Assembly: GCA_030407315.1 (NCBI GenBank)
Contig: JALQPE010001869.1
Span: 1 to 64,000, forward strand
DNA from: Asparagopsis taxiformis
Taxonomy: Eukaryota > Rhodophyta > Florideophyceae > Bonnemaisoniales > Bonnemaisoniaceae
DNA: 64,000 nucleotides
Direction of reading: 5' to 3'
Numbering within the stretch: position 1 is the stretch's first letter; each line of letters opens with the position of its first letter. The position numbers and the translations under genes were made by a program. The notes below the pieces were generated by a model that was not told where the DNA came from, made no database searches, and worked only from the letters and a program-made list of their open reading frames with translations. Shown piece by piece: positions 54,303-63,898 of the stretch.

Positions 54303-55890
54303 TATGCAATTATGCTGCCGCATTCCTACTGCCCGGAACGCGGACAGAATCGCTGCCTGCATATCACGCCCATATATCTCGTGCGAGCAGCCCACTTCCT
54401 GGTACTTCCAACAGCAGTTCCTCTCCTATTGTGCGCCTCACTCTTTATCTAGCGCAATGTACCTTCATTCCACAACGATCATCCGTGCGTGGTGCACCAA
54501 ATCAGCATGCTGTATACAATGTGTTTGTTACACAATATGCATTTTTTGGTATACTGCTTCGTCGTCGTTCCCATACTGACATAATCTGTTCTAGCTGCCA
54601 CCACACCACGCAGCATCTCCACCTTATGGTGTCATATCATCTGATCCATCATGCTCGAACGAGCTTGATACATCCATCTACACCAGTGGCTAGCTATACT
54701 GCTTCTACAACACTGCTCATGCTGCTCAAGGAGGAATTTGATAACGTTCCGAAATGAGCCCCACAATAGCACACCTACTGCCCGCTGGGCAGCATATGGG
54801 TCACTGCTTCGTTTTCGTGCCCATATTATACAACCAGCCTTTCCACTGCAGTTCTTGTGCGTCCTGCGCCTCTTTCGGAGCCACAAGTACAGATTTGGCT
54901 GCCACTATGCCGCGCAAATAATTTACGGAGCTCCACCATTACCGATCTCACTCCATTCGCCACATCAGTGTCCAACTATACGGCTGAACATCGCTCTTGA
55001 ATCTCAACGAAGGCACTGGAAAGTGCTCTTTATCGCACAAGATGTTAGTCACGACTCACCCACCAGCTTGGTGACCAAATATAACAGCTCCCTCACACAC
55101 TATCACTGAAAATAGGCCCTTTTTAGCCTCATTATATGGAAGCATCAGAGCTACGCTGCAGGTTCGCGGAGAGTTTGACGCTTCTTCACGCTTCGGACGA
55201 TCCTCTAGCTTCAGCTCCAGCGCAAATTTTCTCCATCATGCCCATACTTATCCATGCCATGCTGATGTATGCAACCTTGTTGCGACATGCGCTGTTTCTG
55301 AGATGTCATACCTGTTTGTCTATATCTACGAAGCATGCATGCTCATATGATGACGTTCATGTTCTACAGGTTTTCATGTGGTCTAATTTGTGTCTTCATC
55401 TGCATCATTTTGGGTCTGCGACGAGACCCTCACGGTACAGTGATAATCGACTATGCTGCTCATGCTTTACCAAAGTTTCATGAGCTCAGGTTTGGTTCTA
55501 TTTATAATCATGAAGTGTGAATGCTGTTGTGGTAAAAGAAACAAGTGAGAATAAATGCATTGAGACAATGACTGGTAGCAAATTGAAAGATTCAGATCGT
55601 GGCTCTAGTTAGTTATGAGATTGCGGGAGCACTAGACTACTGACTAGAGATTGGTTCCCATAGGAAGATTGTGTTATGGTGCAATAACAAGCAGCTGCGC
55701 TACTGCCTGATCTGTTCCAAATGCAGTGAATATGAATGTACATCTACGGCTGGAAGCGGCATTCAATCACTATGGAATTATTTTTTCCGTGCAGCAATCT
55801 CATTTAATCTATAAAAATATTCCAATATTTCCAACTAAGAATTTCATTCTCATGTTTTAATCTTATTCTCATCTACACGAATATACTGTT
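54303..55890 (-). repeat. Element C right terminal inverted repeat (1588 bp)
   Basis: Inverse of 44826-46413, ending ...CGAATATACTGTT at 55890 and followed by the ACCA duplication. Confidence 0.92.
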
Positions 55891-56085
55891 ACCAGACGCT
55901 GACAATTTGCGAACTCTTGTAAATGGGATGCAAGATTTTCGGTCTACTGTAGTTACTGATGCATCCTTGACCAGTTCTCTGAAGGCCTCTTTTACGACCT
56001 CCATACCCGATGGATCAATTGATAAATCCTCCGCATGAAGATTCTGCTTCCTTTTCTTTGTCACTGATCTTGTTTTCCGACTCAT
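55891..56085 (-). pseudogene. Element B ParB-methyltransferase, 5' part (split by C)
   Basis: ATG at 56085, encoding MSRKTRSVTKKRKQ through RVRKLSASG, about the first 64 codons, and then interrupted by element C. The remainder is at 42467-44825. Confidence 0.9.
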
Positions 56086-57777
56086 AGCTTGTTTCGAGGT
56101 GTTCTGCAGAGCGGTAGTTCTGCCAAAATGCGGGAAAGCGGATTTATTAAGCTCAGGAATGTATTGGTATTCCAGTTGAAGACCAAGTGCAAACAAATCA
56201 GCTCAAGCTTTGTTGGGGTGCAAGCAATAATATATGACCGTTCGTGGAAGAGATCTTCTAAAACGCTCAAGTCTCGCACAAAAAAAAGTCAACTCGGAAA
56301 CCGTGATGTAATTTAACCTTCAAAAGTTTTTGGTTCAGCCTAGTAATTTTTCCTATTCAGCAAGCGGCTGTTCACTCAGAATGCGTTGAACATCACAGGT
56401 GAAATTATCGTAACGTACAATGAATGTCACATATCACGGTTTTCCGAACTGACATATACGCCATCGATGATTTCAAGTATGTCTCTAGAATTTGTTTGCC
56501 CTTAAAAATTCACTGATTGGAATGTGGTAGAGGACGAGGTGAGCTGCACTGCAAACTTTCTCACATGACAAATGATACTCAATACTGAAGGAGATCTCTA
56601 TAGAGCTATGTGCCAATACTCATATTGCACCAATAGCTCATAGAAAGAAGCATAACGAGTTGTTGTTCCAATGCAATGAAACAATTCTTGTCTGAACATA
56701 CCGCGAAAGAGCATTTGATGAGTCATCATATCATCATTGAAAAAGGTTCATGGATGCGAAATAGAGCTCACATATGGCCCATTATTGATATTGCCAGTTT
56801 GTCTGACAGTTTTGCTGAACGTACACGGGAATACCAGCGTACACTGGTGACGGTTCTGTCGAGACAGAATTGAGAATGTACGGCACGCGATGATATAGAT
56901 GTGCACATCTGTGAAAGTGCAGTATTAATACACCCCACTTGCTGAAATCACCTGGATAAAACACGATAGATTTAGATTAGTCCCGAGGGATACTTCCAGG
57001 AATGGTGTCTGAGCATATGACGTATGGTGTCATTATGATGGCGACTATTGAATCTTCGAATGAGTTCCTTATCATACGCAGATGAACAACGTGGCATGAT
57101 ACTGTCGAACAAGTTTTGAAATTTCCCCTTGCCAGGATTTTTTAATATAAGGCGGATAGGTAAGATTCCGAGTCTATACGTGTCATGAGTACAGCGATGG
57201 GCATGAATAATAATCCATCAAGGCTCGACCGAGCCTGTCGGTGCAAAGCCGAGATTTGAGCTTCCTGAATACTAGAACGTCTTTTTGATGTTCCATGCGG
57301 CATGCTAAACTGTAGAACTAGCGATCAATACGTTTCGAAAGTAGTTATGGCTGCGCAAAATCATCTTTCACACTCAATTGAGCTGAAATTTGGAATACAA
57401 TTATTCATGTTTGTCTATCACTAGTCAGTTGAAATGAGAAAAGACTATGGAAGCTGAGTGTGATGAAATACTCTCCAACCCTCTTTGCTCCGTGACAACT
57501 TGTTAGATTGAAGATGAATTTGGTATACCTAGTGCCGCATCTGGACATGCCTGTAGTGTATCCAGTAGAGCTGTTCATTTATTGTACCTCTAGTGTATCA
57601 TAGGAATGGAGAACATTCTTGTATTGCACTTCGTCCTTCTACAGGATACTCCCTAACAGAAATCCGGACTGCTTCAATCATGGCCGGAAGATAAATTCCG
57701 ATCATCTTCCAGGCACTAACTCAAATGCAACTGTCAACAAGAGCTGTTCAGAGTCTATTAACCACTATTACTCACGA
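56086..57777. promoter_or_regulatory. Divergent intergenic region of element B
   Basis: Same sequence as 48713-50404 in inverse. It presumably drives both genes. No supported gene. Confidence 0.4.
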
Positions 57778-59976
57778 ATGGAGCACCTTATGGACGAGGA
57801 AGTCCCGAAACGGCAGTACAAATTTACCTCAAGAACCAGGAGAGAACATACGGCTCCCAGTATGCTCTACAAACGTCGCCAAGAGATGGCAACTGTCAGA
57901 GACATGAGTCACCTAAAATGTTGCAAACGTCGATGCATTCTGGAAGCCGATCAAAGATATCTACATGCTCAGAAGCAGCGCATCCTATCAATGTCTCGTG
58001 AAGAAAGGAAACAAAGTCTAACAGAAATGCTGCGAGGCAACTTTTTCTGGTTCAACTCTGATCGAGTATGCACAGAGTTCCTGGTAAAAGCATTTGGATT
58101 TTCTAGGCAGCTGCAAGGGTCAGTGAAGCGGCTTCCGTCTGCGTCGGCGTCATCTGCTATTAAGAATCCTCCCAGGTTGCGAAGAGGGCGCAATCACTGT
58201 GACACAATATTATGCTTTCTCAGTCACACTGCTCAGTACAATGCTGAAAGGATGCCAGACTGCAGCGAAGTCCATCTTCCTTTTTTTCGTAAGCTTGACG
58301 CCTATATATCATTCAGGGAGCACTTTGCAGAAGTTGATAGCAGCGGTTCACCGGTTGCTCCACCATCTTATGCGTACTTTCTTCGCGTTTGGCGTGAAAA
58401 CTATCCCCATATCAAGGTCAGGAAGGTGCGGAGATTTACGAAGTGTGAGGAATGTGAACTCCTTCGTTCGAAACTGGAGAAAGCAGGCATGAGCGAGTCC
58501 AAGTCAGCACCAATACTTCTGAAGTACAAAGAGCACCATAAGTTCATTGCTAGAGAGAGACAAGAGTACTACAGCAACAGATTGAGGGCTGCACACAATC
58601 CTTCTCTAGTTTGCTCCATGATAATTGATGGAGCAGACCAATCTGCCTTCGGTTTGCCCCATTTTGTCATCAGAACGAAGGCAGAAAGGGGTCATTCTAT
58701 GAAGATTAAGCTAATTGGATTGATCGATCATGGAGCTATTAACCGATCTCACCTTTTTTTAATGACCGAGGAGTTTGAGACTGGTTCGAATCACGTAGTG
58801 GAAGCTCTACATCGTTCTCTGACTGTCAAATCCCAAACCGGGAGTCTTCCTGACACCCTATTCTTGCAGATGGATAACTGCACTCGGGAGAACAAAAATA
58901 GATTCACCCTATCCTATGTTGAATTCCTTGTTTCCATGGGTGTGTTCCTGGAGGCAACCGTTGCATTCCTACCAATTGGCCACACCCATGAGGATATCGA
59001 TCAGTTGTTTTCGAGAACAGCAACTCACTTACGAATTCGGGATGCTGTCACGATCGAGGACTTGGCAAAAGAGCTTCGTGAATCATACACGCCAACTCCT
59101 AACGTTTCCATAATGCGAAACATAGCGAACTTCTCTGGACTTCTCACCAAAAGTGGATGCGTATATAATAGAACAGCTCCGTTTTCGCAGTTCAGATATT
59201 TTCGGTTCACCAGAGCCATTCAAGCCGCCAACGTTCACAGCCCTTTCCGGACTCATCTAGCCGTCAAAATAGACTGTTCTGAAGAATGGAAACCATTCCC
59301 GGGAAACTCTCCAGGAAAAGGATTTCTCAAAAGCTGCCCAGATCTAAGTGAAACCCCGGATACGAAAATTGTATGTCCACCAAACATTCAAGATGTCACC
59401 AAGCGTATACAGTCTGTTGAATCATTTTTGTCCAACTATTCAAAGATTAAATCTTTGTTAGCGCTGAGAGACCAAGTATACCGTACTCGAGAAGAAAGGT
59501 TCCATTGGGATATTCAGCGATGTCCAGAACTAAATGGAAGGCACAGATCGATCTCAGCCCAGGATGATGCAGAACTTAGCGGTGTGGCCGATGATAAATT
59601 GAGCCTATCGGAAAGCATTTTATGCGACTACAGCTATAGCCCAAACGAGTTTGTTGCAGTGAAGACGGGAGAACCCTCCTGCCCATTCTGGATAGGAAAA
59701 ATACTCCGTGTGTACAAAAACGAGAGCGATATTGTTTCTGATCTTGAACTTCTATGGTATCAGAAGTACTGCACAAAGAGAAGTCGCTATAATAGTCAGG
59801 ATATCTACACCGGACAGTACAGTGTAGCAGTCATGCAAGACAGGAACGGAAACGAGACTCAATGGACTGACAAAGTTTCAGTCCAAGCTGTTGTTGTTAA
59901 ATTCAACAGTTTAAATGCAGACAGGCGACTTAGTGTTTCTGTGAGGAAACAAATAAAAGAGTGTCTCCGAACCTAG
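57778..59976 (+). CDS. Element B putative transposase (DDE-like), intact
   Basis: 732 residues from ATG 57778, the first ATG in a frame open from about 57619. A Cys motif LKCCKRRCILEADQ is near 46-59 and a second, RFTKCEECELLR, near 219-230. The predicted catalytic core has IDGADQSAFGLPHF at 283-296, QMDNCTRENKNR at 364-375 and GHTHEDIDQLFS at 401-412. It is homologous to the element A protein across the core. Its family assignment (DUF7869-like, RNase H fold) is from memory of such proteins and unproven. As the only transposase of the B/C type in the window without a lesion, it is the likely source of activity for both. Confidence 0.8.
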   Translation: MEHLMDEEVPKRQYKFTSRTRREHTAPSMLYKRRQEMATVRDMSHLKCCKRRCILEADQRYLHAQKQRILSMSREERKQSLTEMLRGNFFWFNSDRVCTEFLVKAFGFSRQLQGSVKRLPSASASSAIKNPPRLRRGRNHCDTILCFLSHTAQYNAERMPDCSEVHLPFFRKLDAYISFREHFAEVDSSGSPVAPPSYAYFLRVWRENYPHIKVRKVRRFTKCEECELLRSKLEKAGMSESKSAPILLKYKEHHKFIARERQEYYSNRLRAAHNPSLVCSMIIDGADQSAFGLPHFVIRTKAERGHSMKIKLIGLIDHGAINRSHLFLMTEEFETGSNHVVEALHRSLTVKSQTGSLPDTLFLQMDNCTRENKNRFTLSYVEFLVSMGVFLEATVAFLPIGHTHEDIDQLFSRTATHLRIRDAVTIEDLAKELRESYTPTPNVSIMRNIANFSGLLTKSGCVYNRTAPFSQFRYFRFTRAIQAANVHSPFRTHLAVKIDCSEEWKPFPGNSPGKGFLKSCPDLSETPDTKIVCPPNIQDVTKRIQSVESFLSNYSKIKSLLALRDQVYRTREERFHWDIQRCPELNGRHRSISAQDDAELSGVADDKLSLSESILCDYSYSPNEFVAVKTGEPSCPFWIGKILRVYKNESDIVSDLELLWYQKYCTKRSRYNSQDIYTGQYSVAVMQDRNGNETQWTDKVSVQAVVVKFNSLNADRRLSVSVRKQIKECLRT

Positions 59977-60076
59977 TGAGGGAAACTCCTGATTGATCTA
60001 TGACCTGAACGCATTGGAAAAGCCTACGCTCCATCATACTTTCATCTCGTATCCAAATGGAAACAATATGCAAACA

Positions 60077-61664
60077 TATGCAATTATGCTGCCGCATTCC
60101 TACTGCCCGGAACGCGGACAGAATCGCTGCCTGCATATCACGCCCATATATCTCGTGCGAGCAGCCCACTTCCTGGTACTTCCAACAGCAGTTCCTCTCC
60201 TATTGTGCGCCTCACTCTTTATCTAGCGCAATGTACCTTCATTCCACAACGATCATCCGTGCGTGGTGCACCAAATCAGCATGCTGTATACAATGTGTTT
60301 GTTACACAATATGCATTTTTTGGTATACTGCTTCGTCGTCGTTCCCATACTGACATAATCTGTTCTAGCTGCCACCACACCACGCAGCATCTCCACCTTA
60401 TGGTGTCATATCATCTGATCCATCATGCTCGAACGAGCTTGATACATCCATCTACACCAGTGGCTAGCTATACTGCTTCTACAACACTGCTCATGCTGCT
60501 CAAGGAGGAATTTGATAACGTTCCGAAATGAGCCCCACAATAGCACACCTACTGCCCGCTGGGCAGCATATGGGTCACTGCTTCGTTTTCGTGCCCATAT
60601 TATACAACCAGCCTTTCCACTGCAGTTCTTGTGCGTCCTGCGCCTCTTTCGGAGCCACAAGTACAGATTTGGCTGCCACTATGCCGCGCAAATAATTTAC
60701 GGAGCTCCACCATTACCGATCTCACTCCATTCGCCACATCAGTGTCCAACTATACGGCTGAACATCGCTCTTGAATCTCAACGAAGGCACTGGAAAGTGC
60801 TCTTTATCGCACAAGATGTTAGTCACGACTCACCCACCAGCTTGGTGACCAAATATAACAGCTCCCTCACACACTATCACTGAAAATAGGCCCTTTTTAG
60901 CCTCATTATATGGAAGCATCAGAGCTACGCTGCAGGTTCGCGGAGAGTTTGACGCTTCTTCACGCTTCGGACGATCCTCTAGCTTCAGCTCCAGCGCAAA
61001 TTTTCTCCATCATGCCCATACTTATCCATGCCATGCTGATGTATGCAACCTTGTTGCGACATGCGCTGTTTCTGAGATGTCATACCTGTTTGTCTATATC
61101 TACGAAGCATGCATGCTCATATGATGACGTTCATGTTCTACAGGTTTTCATGTGGTCTAATTTGTGTCTTCATCTGCATCATTTTGGGTCTGCGACGAGA
61201 CCCTCACGGTACAGTGATAATCGACTATGCTGCTCATGCTTTACCAAAGTTTCATGAGCTCAGGTTTGGTTCTATTTATAATCATGAAGTGTGAATGCTG
61301 TTGTGGTAAAAGAAACAAGTGAGAATAAATGCATTGAGACAATGACTGGTAGCAAATTGAAAGATTCAGATCGTGGCTCTAGTTAGTTATGAGATTGCGG
61401 GAGCACTAGACTACTGACTAGAGATTGGTTCCCATAGGAAGATTGTGTTATGGTGCAATAACAAGCAGCTGCGCTACTGCCTGATCTGTTCCAAATGCAG
61501 TGAATATGAATGTACATCTACGGCTGGAAGCGGCATTCAATCACTATGGAATTATTTTTTCCGTGCAGCAATCTCATTTAATCTATAAAAATATTCCAAT
61601 ATTTCCAACTAAGAATTTCATTCTCATGTTTTAATCTTATTCTCATCTACACGAATATACTGTT
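60077..61664 (-). repeat. Element B right terminal inverted repeat (1588 bp)
   Basis: Inverse of 39531-41118. The 100 bases before it (59977-60076) follow the transposase stop and hold no gene. Confidence 0.92.
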
Positions 61665-61671
61665 CTTCGAA

Positions 61672-61717
61672 GACATGGAAAGAACAGGAGTTGATCGACT
61701 CGTGTTCTTTCCATGTC
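61672..61717. repeat. 46-base near-perfect inverted duplication
   Basis: gacatggaaagaacaggagt is mirrored with one mismatch by actcgtgttctttccatgtc around tgatcg. D1 has only one arm here (gatgacttggaaagcacagg on the plus strand at 20407). Confidence 0.85.
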
Positions 61718-61924
61718 ATCTTATCCTACACTCTGGATAGTCCTGGAAGTATTTCTTCGGGAACAGAGAACCGATCAGACTACTGCTTCCGATACCGTTT
61801 CATATCCTCTACATCCATGTGCGCTAGTCTATCCTGTCTCAAAGTATGAATCTGGAGAATGCGAGGTACAGAAGCTCATGGGAAGCTGGTTTCGGCCTCT
61901 TACCGCTGGTGTTTGAAAGGTCTG

Positions 61925-61980
61925 TCTCATCCACAACTGTACTCCTGAACTATAGTTCAGGAGTACAGTTGTGGATGAGA
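61925..61980. repeat. 56-bp perfect palindrome
   Basis: Centred between 61952 and 61953, with arms beginning tctcatccacaactgtactc; all 28 pairs match. D1 contains a single arm (20167-20195) followed directly by the downstream sequence, so D2 gained the second arm. Confidence 0.95.
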
Positions 61981-62297
61981 GCATATATGCTCCATCAACT
62001 TTTCTACTCGTTCTATTACACATGGTGGTCCATCTTTCCTCGATGGCGGACCTTTTTCTATCACCACTAGAGGAAATAGACACCCTCCGAGGGCAGGCTA
62101 GCTTTCTATTACTACTCGGTACAATATTGTTCATATAAATTTATATATTGCTAACAATCTATGTGCCCTTCTCTACTTTCCCACCTCACACAACATCAAA
62201 ACATTAAATCTTTACGTGAAAGTCTTTTCTGCTCTGCTCCCTGATAATAACTCATTCCATCTATACGTACTTACACTCTAATATCTTTTTGTGCTTT

Positions 62298-62612
62298 TTA
62301 ACCACTACTTGTACATCCCTCTTTACACATGTGTAAAGAGGGATGTACAAGTATGGAATATGCATATTCCATACCGCGTTCTTTCGACTTCATCCTTCTG
62401 ATTTCATTCTCATTCTCTGAACATCTTTGTTCTTTCACTGTACTCACGGCGCATGGTGCGCTGTAAGATTTGTGAACATCTTGGACGTCTTCATTTGCTG
62501 TGCGGCACAATTGTCCGCCATTTTTTGAAATAGAAAAAAGTGCGCGCTTTAGTTTCGCCAAGCGTCGTGCCAAGCGTCGTTTCTGACCGCCACGGGCACC
62601 TTCTGTCGACAT
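62298..62612 (-). CDS. Small Arg/Lys-rich ORF of D2
   Basis: ATG at 62612. The first 50 or so codons match the D1 ORF at 19612 (GGQKRRLARRLAKLKRAL, then FSISKNGGQLC). Downstream the frame runs through two palindromes (62306-62374), so its C-terminus is altered and probably not native. No known domain. The 196 bases between the transposase stop and this frame (62102-62297) hold nothing else. Confidence 0.4.
   Translation of the reverse strand: MSTEGARGGQKRRLARRLAKLKRALFSISKNGGQLCRTANEDVQDVHKSYSAPCAVSTVKEQRCSENENEIRRMKSKERGMEYAYSILVHPSLHMCKEGCTSSG
62306..62353. repeat. 48-bp perfect palindrome
   Basis: Centred between 62329 and 62330, with arms beginning tacttgtacatccctcttta. D1 has a single arm at the matching place (minus strand near 19885-19865). 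Confidence 0.95.
62351..62374. repeat. 24-bp perfect palindrome, overlapping the previous one
   Basis: gtatggaatatg followed by its exact complement, sharing 3 bases with the 48-bp palindrome. D1 has only the unduplicated ttattccatactgc. Confidence 0.9.
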
Positions 62613-63300
62613 TTAAGCGCCTACCGTCACTCTTTTCCACTCTTCTCGTCACTCTCTCTCGTTATCACCCAGGTTTTTCCCCTATTGGGGATCTCCTTCT
62701 GCTTTCTCAATTCCCTCCCCCTTCCCATGTAACCATTAAGTTCTCCATCTCTACTCTGACCAAGACGCTGCAACAAATACTAACAGACTTTATCTCTCCC
62801 ATAATTCGGTTCTTTCTTCTCATTCTCCCCTCCCGCTCCCCTTTCGGTACGTATTTTCACCTTCTCTTCAACCGCTATGGGTTCATTTCAATTTCTAACT
62901 TTTTCCTCTATTCATCATATCCATACTTTATTTCGTCTCTACTCCGAAATAGGAAATAGGCTTTAGTTTTCTACAGCTCACAGTACATAGATAGCAGTTT
63001 TGTAGAGTAGAAATGGTAGTACTATCAATACTTTAATTCAGCGCTCTTCAGAATAAACTTGCAGTCCCCTTCCCTACCAGGAAGAAGATGTAATTCTGGT
63101 CGACATGACCAATCTGTCATATGTTCAGTTCTTATCTGTCCTACACTTCCCATCCTAGATCCTATGATTAGAATAGTGGCGTCTCCCACCCGCTGAAAGC
63201 CAGCGTCCCACCCTGTCCATTCCATCCCGTCCGGTGGTAAATTTCCCGTCCTTCCATCCCTTCAACCACCTTCTTTGATGGTACTTTACCAGTCAAATCA
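62613..63300. other. D2 spacer, no supported gene
   Basis: Alignable by eye in inverse with 18861-19611 of D1, with many substitutions. Pyrimidine-rich; no gene seen. Confidence 0.4.
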
Positions 63301-63898
63301 GTACTACAATCCATCTATACTGCTGGTTTGCAACCATTACACTGCAACAAAAATCCATACTATATGATGGAAAAAACCTGTGTATACATTGGTAGAATCT
63401 ACTTCAGACGATGGAATTATTCCAGTCTTTCGACTGCTTCAAACCAGTGTCGGGTCTGGTTGAAAACCAGTGGGTAGGCTGGTTTCAGCCAGCTGATGTG
63501 CTGGTTTCCAACCAGCACTCACTTTGCCAACAACCAGCCTACCCTCTGGTCGATTTCCATCTCCAACACGGGTATACTCCACTCCATTGGCTGGTCTAGA
63601 TCCAGATCACCTCCTAAAATTAACCAGCACAGTACGCTGGATCATAACCACTGTCCGACCCACCGCCGTGGCCTGGTGCAAACCAGTACTCCCTGGCCAA
63701 ACCATCCAATCCACTGGTTTTCAACCAGGCCACTCGTACTGTACAGCACTGGAATTTCACCAGCAAATTTACTAAAATATTCGATGGGGCTTATCCAGAG
63801 GTTGGGGATCGTTTTAACCAGCGACGTGGCCTGGTTTTTGACCACTGTACGAACTAAATTCTGGGCTGGAAAAATAGCCATTTTTGCTCATGCTGTGT
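63300..63898. repeat. D2 right subterminal CTGGTT region and terminus
   Basis: Inverse of the D1 left end: paired CTGGTT/AACCAG motifs (ctggttgaaaaccag, ctggtttccaaccag) and the final ...TTTTTGCTCATGCTGTG. The last 102 bases of the window (63899-64000) lie outside D2 and contain no recognisable gene. Confidence 0.75.

Larger units (their letters stand above)
44826..55890 (+). mobile_element. Element C, 11.07-kb ParB-methyltransferase transposon
   Basis: Begins AACAGTATATTCGTGTAG at 44826 and ends with the inverse at 55890. It is inserted in the methyltransferase gene of element B in opposite orientation. It carries 1588-bp terminal repeats, a transposase gene (minus) with one nonsense codon, a divergent spacer and an intact ParB-methyltransferase (plus). 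Confidence 0.95.
39531..61664 (-). mobile_element. Element B, 11-kb ParB-methyltransferase transposon (interrupted by C)
   Basis: Ends AACAGTATATTCGTGTAG at 39531 and its inverse at 61664, with CTTC duplicated. Without C it is about 11.07 kb, the same length as C. Its layout is terminal repeat, methyltransferase (minus), divergent spacer, transposase (plus), terminal repeat: the same element as C in opposite orientation. It sits inside the D2 transposase remnant, whose halves join at CTTC in register with the D1 sequence. Confidence 0.92.
61665..62101 (+). pseudogene. D2 transposase remnant, right piece
   Basis: Continues the D1-like transposase after element B. LWIVLEVFL and CALVYPVS match the D1 frames, GSWFRPLTAGV matches GSWFLPLTAGVRKV, and the end is GGPSFLDGG followed by PPRAG and a TAG at 62099-62101. 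The frame is broken by two inverted duplications, at 61672-61717 and 61925-61980, that D1 lacks. Confidence 0.75.
24542..63898 (+). mobile_element. Element D2, CACTA-like transposon carrying nested A, B and C
   Basis: Left end CACAGCATGAGCAA at 24542; right end is the inverse TTGCTCATGCTGTG ending at 63898. Both are flanked by TA (24540-24541 and 63899-63900). Removing the nested insertions with one copy of each duplication leaves about 6 kb. That remainder holds a left CTGGTT-rich end, a minus-strand accessory gene (split by A), hairpins, a plus-strand transposase remnant (split by B), a small basic ORF and a right CTGGTT-rich end. From the transposase remnant rightward it is the inverse of 18018-20700. 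Most of the transposase gene is missing, so D2 would be non-autonomous. A two-base duplication is weak evidence on its own; the inverted termini are the stronger support. Confidence 0.65.

Noticed and set aside
57619..57777. Earlier start for the element B transposase
   Set aside because: The codon at 57619 is TTG. The first in-frame ATG is 57778, although an upstream exon cannot be excluded.
39531..61664. Assembly duplication as the explanation for the near-identical B and C
   Set aside because: C has an exact 4-bp duplication at its insertion point, B has its own different duplication, and C carries a private nonsense base. True nested insertions fit better, though long-read confirmation would settle it.
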